Shown in pieces: positions 10,517 through 18,919 of a stretch of 64,000 bases of DNA. A program made the position numbers and the translations under genes. Source of the DNA: Streptomyces longwoodensis (GTDB taxonomy: Bacteria > Actinomycetota > Actinomycetes > Streptomycetales > Streptomycetaceae); assembly GCF_001514125.1 (NCBI RefSeq), contig NZ_KQ948556.1, forward strand, positions 208,352 to 272,351. Reading direction: 5' to 3'. The notes beneath the pieces are model-generated. The model did not search any database and was not told where the DNA came from. It was given only the letters and a program-made list of their open reading frames with translations. The stretch's first letter is position 1. Each line of letters opens with the position of its first letter.

Positions 10517-11773
10517 ATGCGGAAGATACTCGTCGTCGGAGCCGGCCAGTCCGGACTCCAGATAGCCCTCGGCCTCCAGTCGCACGGGTACGAGGTCACC
10601 CTGATGTCCAACCGGACCGCGGACGAGATCCGCTCCGGCCGGGTGATGTCGACGCAGTGCATGTTCGACACCGCGCTCCAGCACGAGCGCGACCTCCAGC
10701 TGAACTTCTGGGAGTCCCAGGCCCCGAAGATCGAGGGCCTCGGCGTGTCCGTGGCCGCCCCCGGCTCGCACGACCCCGGCCCCACCCAGCGCGCGATCGA
10801 CTGGGTCGGCGAACTGGACGGCTACGCGCAGTCCGTCGACCAGCGGGTGAAGATGGCGGGCTGGATGGACACCTTCGCCCAGCGCGGCGGCCAGCTGGTG
10901 ATCCACGGCGCGGCCGTCTCCGACCTCGACTACTTCTCCCGCACCTACGACCTCGTGCTGGTCTCGGCCGGCAAGGGCGAGCTGGTGTCGATGTTCGCCC
11001 GCGACCCCGAGCGCTCCCCGTACAGCGAGCCGCAGCGGGCCCTCGCGGTGGCCTACGTGCACGGCCTGGGCCCGCGCCCGGAGCACCCGGACATGGACGC
11101 CGTGCGCTGCAACCTGGTGCCGGGCGTCGGCGAGCTGTTCGTGATGCCGACCCTCACGCTCTCCGGCCGGGCGGACATCCTGTTCTGGGAGGGCATCCCG
11201 GGCGGCCCGCTGGACGTGTTCAAGGGCGTCAAGGACCCCGGGGAGCACCTCGCCCTCACGCTGGAGCTGATGGAGAAGTTCACGCCCTGGGAGTACGCGC
11301 GGGCCACCAAGGTCGAACTGACCGACGCGGGCGGCACGCTGTCCGGCCGCTACGCCCCGACCGTGCGCAACCCGATCGGCCGGCTGCCCGGCGGCGGCCT
11401 GGTCCTCGGCGTCGCGGACGTGGTCGTCGCCAACGACCCGATCACCGGCCAGGGCTCCAACTCGGCGTCCAAGTGCGCCGCCACCTACCTCGCCTCGATC
11501 CTCGAGCACGGCGAGAAGGAGTTCGACGAGACCTGGATGCGGGCCACCTTCGACCGCTACTGGGACACCGCCCAGCACGTCACCAAGTGGACCAACGCGA
11601 TGCTCGCCCCGCCGCCGGAGCACATCGTGAACCTCCTCGGCGCCGCCGGCCAGCTCCCCCCGGTCGCCCACCGCATCGCCAACGCCTTCAACGACCCGGC
11701 CGACTTCGAGAACTTCTTCTACGAGCCGGAGAAGACCTCGGCCTACCTGGCGTCGGTGTCCGGGGCCGCCTGA
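10517..11773 (+). CDS. FAD-dependent monooxygenase, styrene/indole monooxygenase type
   Basis: A protein of 418 residues, starting 15 bp after cvnD. It opens with ILVVGAGQSGLQIALGL, a Rossmann GxGxxG motif for FAD, followed by the signature MSTQCMFDTALQHERDLQLNFWE of the StyA group. VADVVVANDPITGQGSNSASKCA is the second FAD-binding GD-type motif. StyA enzymes need a separate NADH flavin reductase (StyB); none is seen nearby. Position and spacing say it is the last gene of the conservon operon, as in several other conservons that carry an oxidoreductase. Its substrate is unknown. The 3' end overlaps the convergent reductase gene by 31 bp. Confidence 0.88.
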   Translation: MRKILVVGAGQSGLQIALGLQSHGYEVTLMSNRTADEIRSGRVMSTQCMFDTALQHERDLQLNFWESQAPKIEGLGVSVAAPGSHDPGPTQRAIDWVGELDGYAQSVDQRVKMAGWMDTFAQRGGQLVIHGAAVSDLDYFSRTYDLVLVSAGKGELVSMFARDPERSPYSEPQRALAVAYVHGLGPRPEHPDMDAVRCNLVPGVGELFVMPTLTLSGRADILFWEGIPGGPLDVFKGVKDPGEHLALTLELMEKFTPWEYARATKVELTDAGGTLSGRYAPTVRNPIGRLPGGGLVLGVADVVVANDPITGQGSNSASKCAATYLASILEHGEKEFDETWMRATFDRYWDTAQHVTKWTNAMLAPPPEHIVNLLGAAGQLPPVAHRIANAFNDPADFENFFYEPEKTSAYLASVSGAA

Positions 11774-12870
11774 CGGGACGGGGACCCGGCCGGCAGCGCC
11801 GGGTAGTCCGTGTAGCCCTCCTCGCCGCCCGTGTACATCAGGTACGCCTCCCTGACCGCGTTCAGGGGGGCGCCGGTGCGGAGCCGGGTCACCAGGTCCG
11901 GGTTGGCGAGGAAGGAGCGGCCCAGGGCGACCAGGTCGGCGCCCGCCGCGAGGAGCCGTTCGCTCGCGGGCAGGGGCGGCTCGTCCAGGGCCAGCCGCGG
12001 GTTGGCGACCAGGGCGCCCGGCCACAGGCGGCGCAGCTCGGCGAACAGCGGCACGTCGGGGTCGGCGTACCCGAGGTGCAGGTAGGCCAGTCCGCTGTCC
12101 GCCAGGGCCTCCACGAGCGTCGGGTAGAGGAGCGCCGTGTCGCCCTCCGCGATGCCGTTGACGGTGTTGCCGGGGGAGACGCGCAGGCCCACCCGCTCGG
12201 GCCCGATCGCGTCGGCGACGGCCTCCACCACCTCCACCACGAACCGGATGCGCGCGGTGACCGGCCCGCCGTAGGCGTCGGTGCGGCGGTTGGTGTTCTC
12301 CGCCAGGAACTGGTGCAGCAGGTGCCCGTTGGCCGAGTGGACCTCCACGCCCTCGAAGCCCGCGTCCAGCGCGTTGCGGGCGGCGCGAGCGAAGTCGGCG
12401 GCGGTCGCGCGGATGTCGGCGGCGCTCATCTCGCGCGGCACGACGGAGGCCTGCCGCCCGCTCGGGGTGTGCAGCGTCTCGGGCAGCGGCACCGGTGACG
12501 GGGCGACGGGCGTCAGTCCGCTGGTCTCGGGGTGCCCGACCCGCCCGCCGTGCTGGAGCTGCAGCACCATCCGCCCGCCGGCCGCGCGCACCGCGTCGGT
12601 GACGCGCCGCCATCCGGCCACCTGCGCGGCGGTGTGGATGCCGGGGATGTGCGGGTACGTCTGCCCGACCGCGTTGGGCGTCGCGGCCTCGGCGATGATC
12701 AGTCCGGCGGAGGCGCGCTGCGCGTAGTAGGTGCTCATGACGGCCGAGGGCACGCCGTCCGCCTCCGCGCGGTTGCGGGTCAGCGGGGCCATCACCAGCC
12801 GGTTGGGCAGCTCCAGCGGGCCGAGCCGGGCCGGCCGGAAGAGGGCGGATTCCGTGGTCGTGTGCGTCAT
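11743..12870 (-). CDS. Old yellow enzyme family FMN ene-reductase with an altered active site
   Basis: A protein of 375 residues with a single OYE TIM barrel: LFRPARLGPLELPNRLVMAPLTRNR at the start, QLQHGGRVGHP, then the active-site segment, and LVALGRSFLANPDLV near the end. His178 and Asn181 supply the usual His/Asn pair that binds the carbonyl. The position normally held by the proton-donating Tyr (GYLL in OYE1 and PETN reductase) is His183 here (GHLL). These enzymes reduce activated C=C bonds with NAD(P)H. It is divergent from a MerR gene with a shared palindromic operator, so it is probably induced by electrophiles through that regulator. Confidence 0.92.
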   Translation of the reverse strand: MTHTTTESALFRPARLGPLELPNRLVMAPLTRNRAEADGVPSAVMSTYYAQRASAGLIIAEAATPNAVGQTYPHIPGIHTAAQVAGWRRVTDAVRAAGGRMVLQLQHGGRVGHPETSGLTPVAPSPVPLPETLHTPSGRQASVVPREMSAADIRATAADFARAARNALDAGFEGVEVHSANGHLLHQFLAENTNRRTDAYGGPVTARIRFVVEVVEAVADAIGPERVGLRVSPGNTVNGIAEGDTALLYPTLVEALADSGLAYLHLGYADPDVPLFAELRRLWPGALVANPRLALDEPPLPASERLLAAGADLVALGRSFLANPDLVTRLRTGAPLNAVREAYLMYTGGEEGYTDYPALPAGSPSRQAAPDTDAR

Positions 12871-12886
12871 GGCCGTACCGTAGAAG

Positions 12887-12902
12887 CTGACACCGGTGTG
12901 AG
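12887..12902. promoter_or_regulatory. Palindromic MerR-type operator between the OYE and MerR genes
   Basis: CTGACACCGGTGTGAG contains a perfect 10-bp core, ACACCGGTGT. On the minus strand it sits between a TTGATC -35-like element and a TACGGT -10-like element about 20 bp apart, the over-long spacer typical of MerR-activated promoters. The likely regulator is the MerR protein encoded at 12948. Confidence 0.7.
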
Positions 12903-12947
12903 GATCAAGCCCGGACCGGCGGTACGGCAGCGGACGGGGTGGGGGCC

Positions 12948-13367
12948 ATGCGGATCGGTGAACTCGCGCGGCGCAGCGGCGTGTCCGAGCGTTCCCTGCG
13001 CTACTACGAGCAGCAGGGCCTGCTCTCCGCCGAGCGCACGCCCGGCGGGCACCGCGCGTACGGCGAGTGGGCGGTGGACCGCGTGGTGCGGATCCAGACC
13101 CTGTACGCGGCCGGCCTGAACAGCCGGACCATCGCCCGGCTGCTGCCGTGCATGCGGGACGCCGACGGCGGCCCCAACGAGCGCGCCGACGGCAAGCTGG
13201 TCGAGGAACTCCTCGCGGAACGCGCCCGCATCGACCGCGTCATGGCCGACCTGGCCCGCTCCCGCGAGGTCCTCGACGAGGCGATCGACACGGCGGCGAC
13301 GGGACTGCGCTCCCACCCGGGCCCGACGACGGGGCGCCCCCCGCACCCGGCCTCGGCCACGGACTGA
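12948..13367 (+). CDS. MerR-family transcriptional regulator
   Basis: A protein of 139 residues from the ATG at 12948 (MRIGELARRSGVSERSLRYYEQQGLL), the classic MerR helix-turn-helix opening, then the wing GHRAYGEWAVDRV. A single coiled-coil helix (KLVEELLAERARIDRVMADLARSREVLDEAI) forms the dimer. No cysteine metal site of the MerR/CueR kind is seen beyond one Cys, so the signal is more likely organic or redox. It probably controls the divergent ene-reductase. Confidence 0.92.
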   Translation: MRIGELARRSGVSERSLRYYEQQGLLSAERTPGGHRAYGEWAVDRVVRIQTLYAAGLNSRTIARLLPCMRDADGGPNERADGKLVEELLAERARIDRVMADLARSREVLDEAIDTAATGLRSHPGPTTGRPPHPASATD

Positions 13368-13489
13368 ACCCCTGCCGAAGCTCGGCTCGCACCGGACGCG
13401 GCTGCCAGGGCGTAGGGGACTCCCCGCGGGCCACGGCGGGCTCCACGGCGGCTCCCGATCCGGCCGCCGCCGCGGACGCCCGTCTCCTC

Positions 13490-14629
13490 CTACTCCGGCA
13501 CCGCGGCCGACGCGTAGCCCTCGTCACCGCCGGTCGGCGTGGCCGCGGGGAGCTTCGGCGGGGTGTAGTGGGGGAGGGGCCTGGCGTGCGGGTCGGGGCG
13601 TACGGCGCCGAGGACCGGGTTGGCCGCGAGCGGGGAGACCTTCACCCGGGCGCCGGGGCGGGGCGCCTGCACCACCAGGCCGTCGCCGAGGTACAGCGCC
13701 ACGTGCGTGGCCTCGGGGAAGTACACCACCAGGTCGCCGGGCCGCAGCGCGTCCAGCGGGACGCGGGGCAGCTTCGCCCACTGCTCCTGGCTGGTGCGCG
13801 GGATCGGCGTCCCGGCCCGGTCCCAGGCCCACGAGGTCAGCCCCGAGCAGTCGTACGAGCGCGGCCCCTCGGCACCCCACTGGTACGGCTTGCCGAGCTG
13901 GCGGACCGCGTTGCGCACCGCGCGTTCGCCCTCGGCGGTCGGCTTGCCGTCGTCCTCGCCGAGCGCACCGGAGTCCTCCAGCTCGCGCTGCCGCTCGTCG
14001 GTCCCGGTGCGCTCCAGCTCCGCCACCGCGTGCAGCTGCTCCGCGCTGAGCGAGGCGACCATCTCCTCGACGTCGGCGAGCCGCCGGCGCACGTCGTCGC
14101 GCTCCTTCTTCCGCCGTTCGGTGAGGGTGATCCGCGCGTCGAGGGCGGCGCGGGCCTTGCGGGTCAGCTCGTCGCGGCGGCGCTCGTCACCGGCCAGCCG
14201 GGCCGTCGTACCGGCCCGTTCGCGGGCGACCTGGTCGATCACGTGGCCCTGGTCGACGGCGTGCTGCGGGTCGCGCGCGAGCAGCAGCCGCAGGTAGGGC
14301 GAGAGGTCGCTGCTGGACTGGTACTGGCGGCGGGCGAGCCGGCCGGCCGCGCTGCGGCTGTCGTCCAACGCGAGCCGCGCCCTCGTCAGTTGATCGTCCA
14401 GCCGGGCCACCTCGGCGCGCTTGCGCCGCAGTTGCTCCTCGGTGGCGTTGTAGGCCTCGGTGGCCCGTTCGGCGTCCCGGTACAGCTTCTGAAGGTCCGT
14501 CAGCAGCTCGGCCACGGACGGCTCCGCGGACCCGTCCGGCTCCGGTACGGCGACGGCGGCCCCGGGGAGCAGGGCGACCTGCGTGGCGAGCGCCGCCGTA
14601 CAGACCAGGCGCAGCAGCCTTCCTGACAC
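13490..14629 (-). CDS. Secreted NlpC/P60 peptidoglycan endopeptidase (C40)
   Basis: About 379 residues from the GTG at 14629, chosen for its GGAGGTGA ribosome site. A signal peptide covers about 1-30. Residues about 40-230 form long coiled coils with RxLxR-type heptads, as in RipA/CwlO-like hydrolases. The C-terminal NlpC/P60 domain has catalytic Cys in SYDCSGLTSWAW, His in ATHVALYLGDG, and the surrounding LRPGDLVVYF. It should cut D-Glu to diamino-acid bonds in wall peptides, with the coiled coil holding the enzyme inhibited until an activator binds. Confidence 0.93.
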   Translation of the reverse strand: MSGRLLRLVCTAALATQVALLPGAAVAVPEPDGSAEPSVAELLTDLQKLYRDAERATEAYNATEEQLRRKRAEVARLDDQLTRARLALDDSRSAAGRLARRQYQSSSDLSPYLRLLLARDPQHAVDQGHVIDQVARERAGTTARLAGDERRRDELTRKARAALDARITLTERRKKERDDVRRRLADVEEMVASLSAEQLHAVAELERTGTDERQRELEDSGALGEDDGKPTAEGERAVRNAVRQLGKPYQWGAEGPRSYDCSGLTSWAWDRAGTPIPRTSQEQWAKLPRVPLDALRPGDLVVYFPEATHVALYLGDGLVVQAPRPGARVKVSPLAANPVLGAVRPDPHARPLPHYTPPKLPAATPTGGDEGYASAAVPE

Positions 14630-14733
14630 GTCATCACCTCCGCGCCGGGGTGGCCCCTCCACCCCGCACGGCGAGCATCACCACGCTCCGGCCCGTCCCG
14701 CGCGCCGAGTGTGCGCGGTTCGGCGCAACCGGG

Positions 14734-15039
14734 TCACCCGTGCGGGTCGTCCGGCTTGCCGTCCGGCGTGGCAGCGGGCTTCGACCAGGGCCAGCGCACC
14801 CGGTGGCCGCGGGTGTCGCCGGAGGGGTCGAAGGCGTACTTCCAGCCGCGCGGCAGGCCGAGCCGCTTGCTGTGCCCGCGCGGCTCGCGCCGGTAGACCA
14901 GCACGGTCGGCGGCCCGCCCGCCGCGTCGGGCACGGGGATGCGGTAGGTCTTCGGCGGCTGGCCGGTGGGGCCGACCAGCACGGGCAGGACGCGCCCGTC
15001 CATGGGGCCGCCCTCGAAGGGGGTGTCTTCGCTCTTCAC
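14734..15039 (-). CDS. Small conserved-type hypothetical protein
   Basis: A protein of 101 residues from a GTG at 15039. It is hydrophilic and Pro/Arg-rich (PPKTYRIPVPDAAGGPPTVLVYRREP; GWKYAFDPSGDTRGHRVRWPWSK), with no signal peptide or membrane segment. No family is recognised. Codon use is normal Streptomyces. It lies 14 bp downstream of the TetR gene on the same strand, so the two may be co-transcribed. Confidence 0.65.
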   Translation of the reverse strand: MKSEDTPFEGGPMDGRVLPVLVGPTGQPPKTYRIPVPDAAGGPPTVLVYRREPRGHSKRLGLPRGWKYAFDPSGDTRGHRVRWPWSKPAATPDGKPDDPHG

Positions 15040-15053
15040 GCCACCAGTGTCGA

Positions 15054-15704
15054 TCAGGTCCCGGCGGTGAGCGCACCCCGCACCAGCTCGGCGGTCTGCG
15101 CGTCGCGGGCGGCGGTCACCGTCAGGCCCGCCACGAACTGGTCCACCAGCCAGTCCCGCAGCTCACCGGCGGGCGGCTGCTTGTCCTCGTCGAGCCAGAT
15201 CAGCGAGGCCGCCTCCACGGACGTGATCCACATGCGGACGGTCATCCGCAGCCGCGGCCCGGGGTCGGTGACGCCGAGGTGGCTGTGGATGTGGTCGGCG
15301 GCGGCCCGCCGTACGCCGTCCACGAGGGCGGTCGTCCGGGACGTCTCGACCACGCTGCCGCCCTGGAGCAGGGCGCTGAAGCCCGCGTCGTGCTCGTCGA
15401 CGAAGGCGAGGTAGCGGTCCAGGGCCCGGCCGAGGCGGGGGAGCAGGGGCCCCTGGCGGGGCTCGTCGAAGCACAGCCGCAGCTGGTCGGCGGCCGACCG
15501 CAGCGCGGCCTCGTACAGCTGCTGCTTGCCGCCGGGGAAGTACCGGTAGACGAGCGGCCGCGACACGCCCGCCGCCTCCGCCACGTCGTCCAGCGAGACG
15601 TCCTCGGGGGCGCGGTGCGCGAAGAGGGTCAGCGCGGCTTCCAGGAGCTGACTGCGTCGCTCCTCGACGCTGAGCCTGCGGTACGCGGGGGCGGCGGGGG
15701 TCAT
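15054..15704 (-). CDS. TetR-family transcriptional regulator
   Basis: A protein of 216 residues from the ATG at 15704. The N-terminal helix-turn-helix is textbook: RRSQLLEAALTLFAHRAPEDVSLDDVAEAAGVSRPLVYRYFPGGK without a gap, followed by an all-helical ligand domain. It lies directly downstream of an AurF-like diiron gene on the same strand and may regulate it; no operator is proved. As a dimeric repressor it would be released by a small ligand. Confidence 0.92.
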   Translation of the reverse strand: MTPAAPAYRRLSVEERRSQLLEAALTLFAHRAPEDVSLDDVAEAAGVSRPLVYRYFPGGKQQLYEAALRSAADQLRLCFDEPRQGPLLPRLGRALDRYLAFVDEHDAGFSALLQGGSVVETSRTTALVDGVRRAAADHIHSHLGVTDPGPRLRMTVRMWITSVEAASLIWLDEDKQPPAGELRDWLVDQFVAGLTVTAARDAQTAELVRGALTAGT

Positions 15705-15841
15705 GCGTGCAGCGTAATCGGAGCGTGGAGATCGTGCGGGGGTCCGGCGGCGGGAGCCGGACACCCCCGCCGCCGCGGGCACCGGCCGGCGGGGGCCCGG
15801 CGCGCGTCCCGGGCCGCCGTCCGCCGGCGGCGTGACCCGTG

Positions 15842-16771
15842 TCAGGCCAGCAGTCCCGACGACTTCCACAGCCGGCGGCCGACGCCCCGCAGGACGCCGA
15901 TGTCGTCCAGGAAGTCGGTCAGCCGCTTCGACCCGTTCTGCATGACCTCGCGCCGGTGGCCGCTGGCCTTCACCTGGGCGAGGGCCTCGCGCTTGTCCAG
16001 GCCGACGTTCGTGTAGACCTCGGGGTTCACGAAGGCCACCGAGAACACCCGGGCGAACTCGCCGGAGGTGACCCGCGTGAACTCCTGCGACCACTTCGGC
16101 GCGGTCAGCATCTGCCGGCGCAGCTCCTCACGGGCGTAGCGCACGTGCCGCGCCTCCTCCACCACGTGGATCCGCGTGACGCCCCGGACCAGCGGCTGCA
16201 CCCGCTCGTCGGGGAAGGTCAGGCGCTGCATCCAGTCCAGCACCTCCTCGCCGAGCAGCGTCGCCGTGAAGGACCCGGGCGTGGTGGAGATCGTCTTGAA
16301 CAGGCGGCCCAGGTGCTGGTGCGCCCGGCTCACCGGGTACCAGGGGGTGCCGCCGTGCGAGATGAGCCGCGCGAACATCTTGGAGTGGCGGCACTCGTCC
16401 TCGATCTCGGTGAGCGCGTACCGCACGTGCGCGCTCGTCGCCGCCTTGTCGTAGATGTGCCGGACCAGCAGCTGCATCAGGATGATCTCGAACCAGATGC
16501 CCAGCGAGGCGAGCGCCGCCGCCTCGTGCCGGGAGAGCAGGATCCGCTGTTCCTCGCTCATCCGCTTCCACAGCGGCGTGTCGTAGAGCGACACCAGCTC
16601 CGGCGGCCAGAACCACTTGCCGTCCTCGAAGGGGGCGTCCCAGTCCAGCTCCTCGTCCGGGTCGAAGGAGTGCTTGGCGGAAGAGGCGAGCAGTCGCTCC
16701 GCCACCTGTTCCCGGTCCTTGAGCAGACCGAGCGCGTCGCGCAGTACCTCGGCCTCGGTCACAGTCGTCAT
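15842..16771 (-). CDS. AurF-like ferritin-fold diiron oxygenase
   Basis: About 309 residues from the ATG at 16771. Diiron ligands of the ferritin-like four-helix bundle are visible as EIEDECRHSKMF (ExxxCRH), LLGEEVLDWMQ, and HVVEEARHVRYAREE (EExRH). AurF and its relatives oxidise arylamines or perform related radical chemistry; in Streptomyces many copies lie next to TetR regulators, as here. The substrate is not predictable. Cytoplasmic. Confidence 0.85.
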   Translation of the reverse strand: MTTVTEAEVLRDALGLLKDREQVAERLLASSAKHSFDPDEELDWDAPFEDGKWFWPPELVSLYDTPLWKRMSEEQRILLSRHEAAALASLGIWFEIILMQLLVRHIYDKAATSAHVRYALTEIEDECRHSKMFARLISHGGTPWYPVSRAHQHLGRLFKTISTTPGSFTATLLGEEVLDWMQRLTFPDERVQPLVRGVTRIHVVEEARHVRYAREELRRQMLTAPKWSQEFTRVTSGEFARVFSVAFVNPEVYTNVGLDKREALAQVKASGHRREVMQNGSKRLTDFLDDIGVLRGVGRRLWKSSGLLA

Positions 16772-16852
16772 GGCAGTTATGAGACTACCTGTCAGCAAGC
16801 CCGTCAATCCCCCGTGCGCGACTTGTTGACCCGATGTCTACGGGGGCCGGGC

Positions 16853-17371
16853 TCACACCGAGCAGCCCAGCCCCTCCGGCACCTCGCCCAGCAGCGGCCG
16901 CGCGCCCCGCGGCGGGAAGAGCGTGCGGAAGGTGAAGGCGTACGGCGAGGGCCCGTGGGTGCGCAGGTGCAGCAGCCGCGCCTCGGCCTCCGCGACCGTG
17001 GGCCGGTGACCGGCCGGGACCCACCACAGGGCCACCATGGCCTCCGCCACCCGCTCGAACCACTCCCGCCGCCGGGCCAGCACCTCCCGGTGCCGGCCCG
17101 TGTACATGAACTCCTTCAGGCTCTCCAGGTCCCGCCACACGGACATGTTGACGATCAGCCACTCGTCCCCGAAGACGGCGATGTCGGTGGCGTCGCCGCC
17201 CTCCGACTGCAGGCGCCAGACGAAGCCGTCGGCCGCGTCGGCGTCGGCGTTCACCGGGTCGAGCTGCTCGACGAAGCCCTTCAACTCGGGCGAGTCTAGG
17301 GGGAACTTGAGACGGGCGAGGTTGACCTGGGCGAGTTCGAACCGGGCGGCGGGAGCGGTGGTGTCGGTCAT
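16853..17371 (-). CDS. DUF3291 domain protein
   Basis: A protein of 172 residues with the DUF3291 (dimeric alpha/beta barrel) pattern: FELAQVNLARLKFPLDSPELKGFVEQLDPVNADAD early, then FVWRLQSEGGDATDI, VNMSVWRDLESLKEFMY, and WWVPAGHRPTVAEAEARLLHL. The fold resembles antibiotic biosynthesis monooxygenases without cofactor; no function is established. It is monocistronic, divergent from nothing obvious and followed by the diiron gene after 81 bp. Confidence 0.85.
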   Translation of the reverse strand: MTDTTAPAARFELAQVNLARLKFPLDSPELKGFVEQLDPVNADADAADGFVWRLQSEGGDATDIAVFGDEWLIVNMSVWRDLESLKEFMYTGRHREVLARRREWFERVAEAMVALWWVPAGHRPTVAEAEARLLHLRTHGPSPYAFTFRTLFPPRGARPLLGEVPEGLGCSV

Positions 17372-17415
17372 GACCGAACGTTAGGTCGGCACCCCGCGCC
17401 CCTGCACCCCCCGTC

Positions 17416-18873
17416 TCACGGGTCGAGCACCGCCTGCATCACCGCCCGCGCGATCGGCGCCGCCATCCCGCCGCCGGTGATGTCGCCCCGGTCCGCGGAG
17501 GCGTCCTCCACCACCACCGCGACCGCCACCTTCGGCTGCAGGTCCCCGTCCGCCTGCGCCCACGACACGAACCAGGCGTACGGCACACCGGAGTTGCCCA
17601 GCCCGTGCTGGGCCGTGCCGGTCTTGCCGCCCACGGTCGCCCCCGGGACGGCCGCCTTGCGCCCCGTCCCCTCCCGCACCACGTCCTCCATCAACTGCCG
17701 CAGCTTGCGCGCCGTCGAGGGCCGCACCACCTGCCGCGCCGGCCGCGGACCGGCCGCCGCCACCGTCGAGCCGCTGCGCCGCGTCGTCCGCTCCACCAGG
17801 TACGGCGTGCGCAGCTGCCCGCCGTTGGCCACCGCCGCCGCGACCATCGCCATCTGCAGCGGCGTCGCCCGGGTGTTGTACTGGCCGATCGACGACAGCG
17901 CCAGCTGGGCCCGGTCCACGGTGGTGTCGAACGTGCTCGGCGCCACCGCGAACGGGATCCGCAGCCCGGCGTCGTTGAACCCGAACGCCTCCGCCGTCGC
18001 CCCCATCCGCGCCACGCCGACGTCCACGCCGAGCTTGGCGAACACCGTGTTGCACGACCACTGGAACGCCTCCCGCAGCGGGGCGTCCCGGCAGCCGTCG
18101 CCCTCGTTGTCCAGCCGGGTCGTCGTCCCCGGCAGCCGGTAGGGCGCCGGCGACCGGGTGCGCGCGTCCAGGTTCCTGACCACCCCCGCGTCCAGCGCCG
18201 CCGCGGCCGTCACCACCTTGAACGTCGACCCCGGCGGGTACGTCTGCCGCACCGCCCGGTTCAGCATCGGCTTGTCCGGGTCCGCGTTCAGCCGCGCCCA
18301 CGCCCGGGCGGCCGCGGCACCGTTCCCCGACAGCTCGCCCGGGTCGTACGACGGGCTCGACACCAGCGCCAGCACCCGGCCCGTGCCCGGGTCCACCGCC
18401 GCCACCGCGCCCTTGCGTCCCGCCAGCCCCTCGAACGCCGCCCGCTGCGCCCCACGGTCCAGCGTGGTCTCGACGTCGCCGCCCGCCGCACGCGCCCGGG
18501 TGAGGTCGCTCAGCAGCGGCAGCGGCGCCAGCAGCGGGTCGCTGCCCGACAGCACGCCGTCCTCGGTGGCCTCCAGCAGGGTACGGCCGTACTCCTGCGA
18601 GGCGAAACCGGTGACCGGCGCGTACAACGGGCCGTCCACGTAGGTGCGTTCGTAGCGCAGCTGCTCGCCGCTGTCCCGGGAGCCGGTGACCGGACGGCCC
18701 CCGACCAGGATGTCCCCGCGCGGCTGGCCGTAACGGGCGATCGTCGCACGGCGGTTGGCCGGGTTGCCGTCGTAGGCGGGGGACTGCACCACCTGGACCC
18801 GCGCGGCGTTCACCAGCAGGGCCGCGAGCAACAGCACGCAGAAGAAGGCCGCGTACCGGATGTGCCGGGTCAC
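17416..18873 (-). CDS. Class B penicillin-binding protein (PBP2 type)
   Basis: A protein of 485 residues from a GTG at 18873 preceded by GAGGAGG. One N-terminal membrane helix (about 7-25) is followed by a short dimerisation region, then the transpeptidase domain: Ser216 in STFK, SCN in QWSCNTVF, and KTGTAQ. It cross-links peptidoglycan peptides and is the beta-lactam target. It sits 46 bp downstream of a SEDS polymerase gene in one operon, the standard glycosyltransferase/transpeptidase pairing for elongation or spore-wall synthesis in Streptomyces. Confidence 0.95.
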   Translation of the reverse strand: MTRHIRYAAFFCVLLLAALLVNAARVQVVQSPAYDGNPANRRATIARYGQPRGDILVGGRPVTGSRDSGEQLRYERTYVDGPLYAPVTGFASQEYGRTLLEATEDGVLSGSDPLLAPLPLLSDLTRARAAGGDVETTLDRGAQRAAFEGLAGRKGAVAAVDPGTGRVLALVSSPSYDPGELSGNGAAAARAWARLNADPDKPMLNRAVRQTYPPGSTFKVVTAAAALDAGVVRNLDARTRSPAPYRLPGTTTRLDNEGDGCRDAPLREAFQWSCNTVFAKLGVDVGVARMGATAEAFGFNDAGLRIPFAVAPSTFDTTVDRAQLALSSIGQYNTRATPLQMAMVAAAVANGGQLRTPYLVERTTRRSGSTVAAAGPRPARQVVRPSTARKLRQLMEDVVREGTGRKAAVPGATVGGKTGTAQHGLGNSGVPYAWFVSWAQADGDLQPKVAVAVVVEDASADRGDITGGGMAAPIARAVMQAVLDP

Positions 18874-18919
18874 CGGGCCTCCTCGGGGCGCACCGCGCCG
18901 TACGTCTGCCGTGCGGTCG

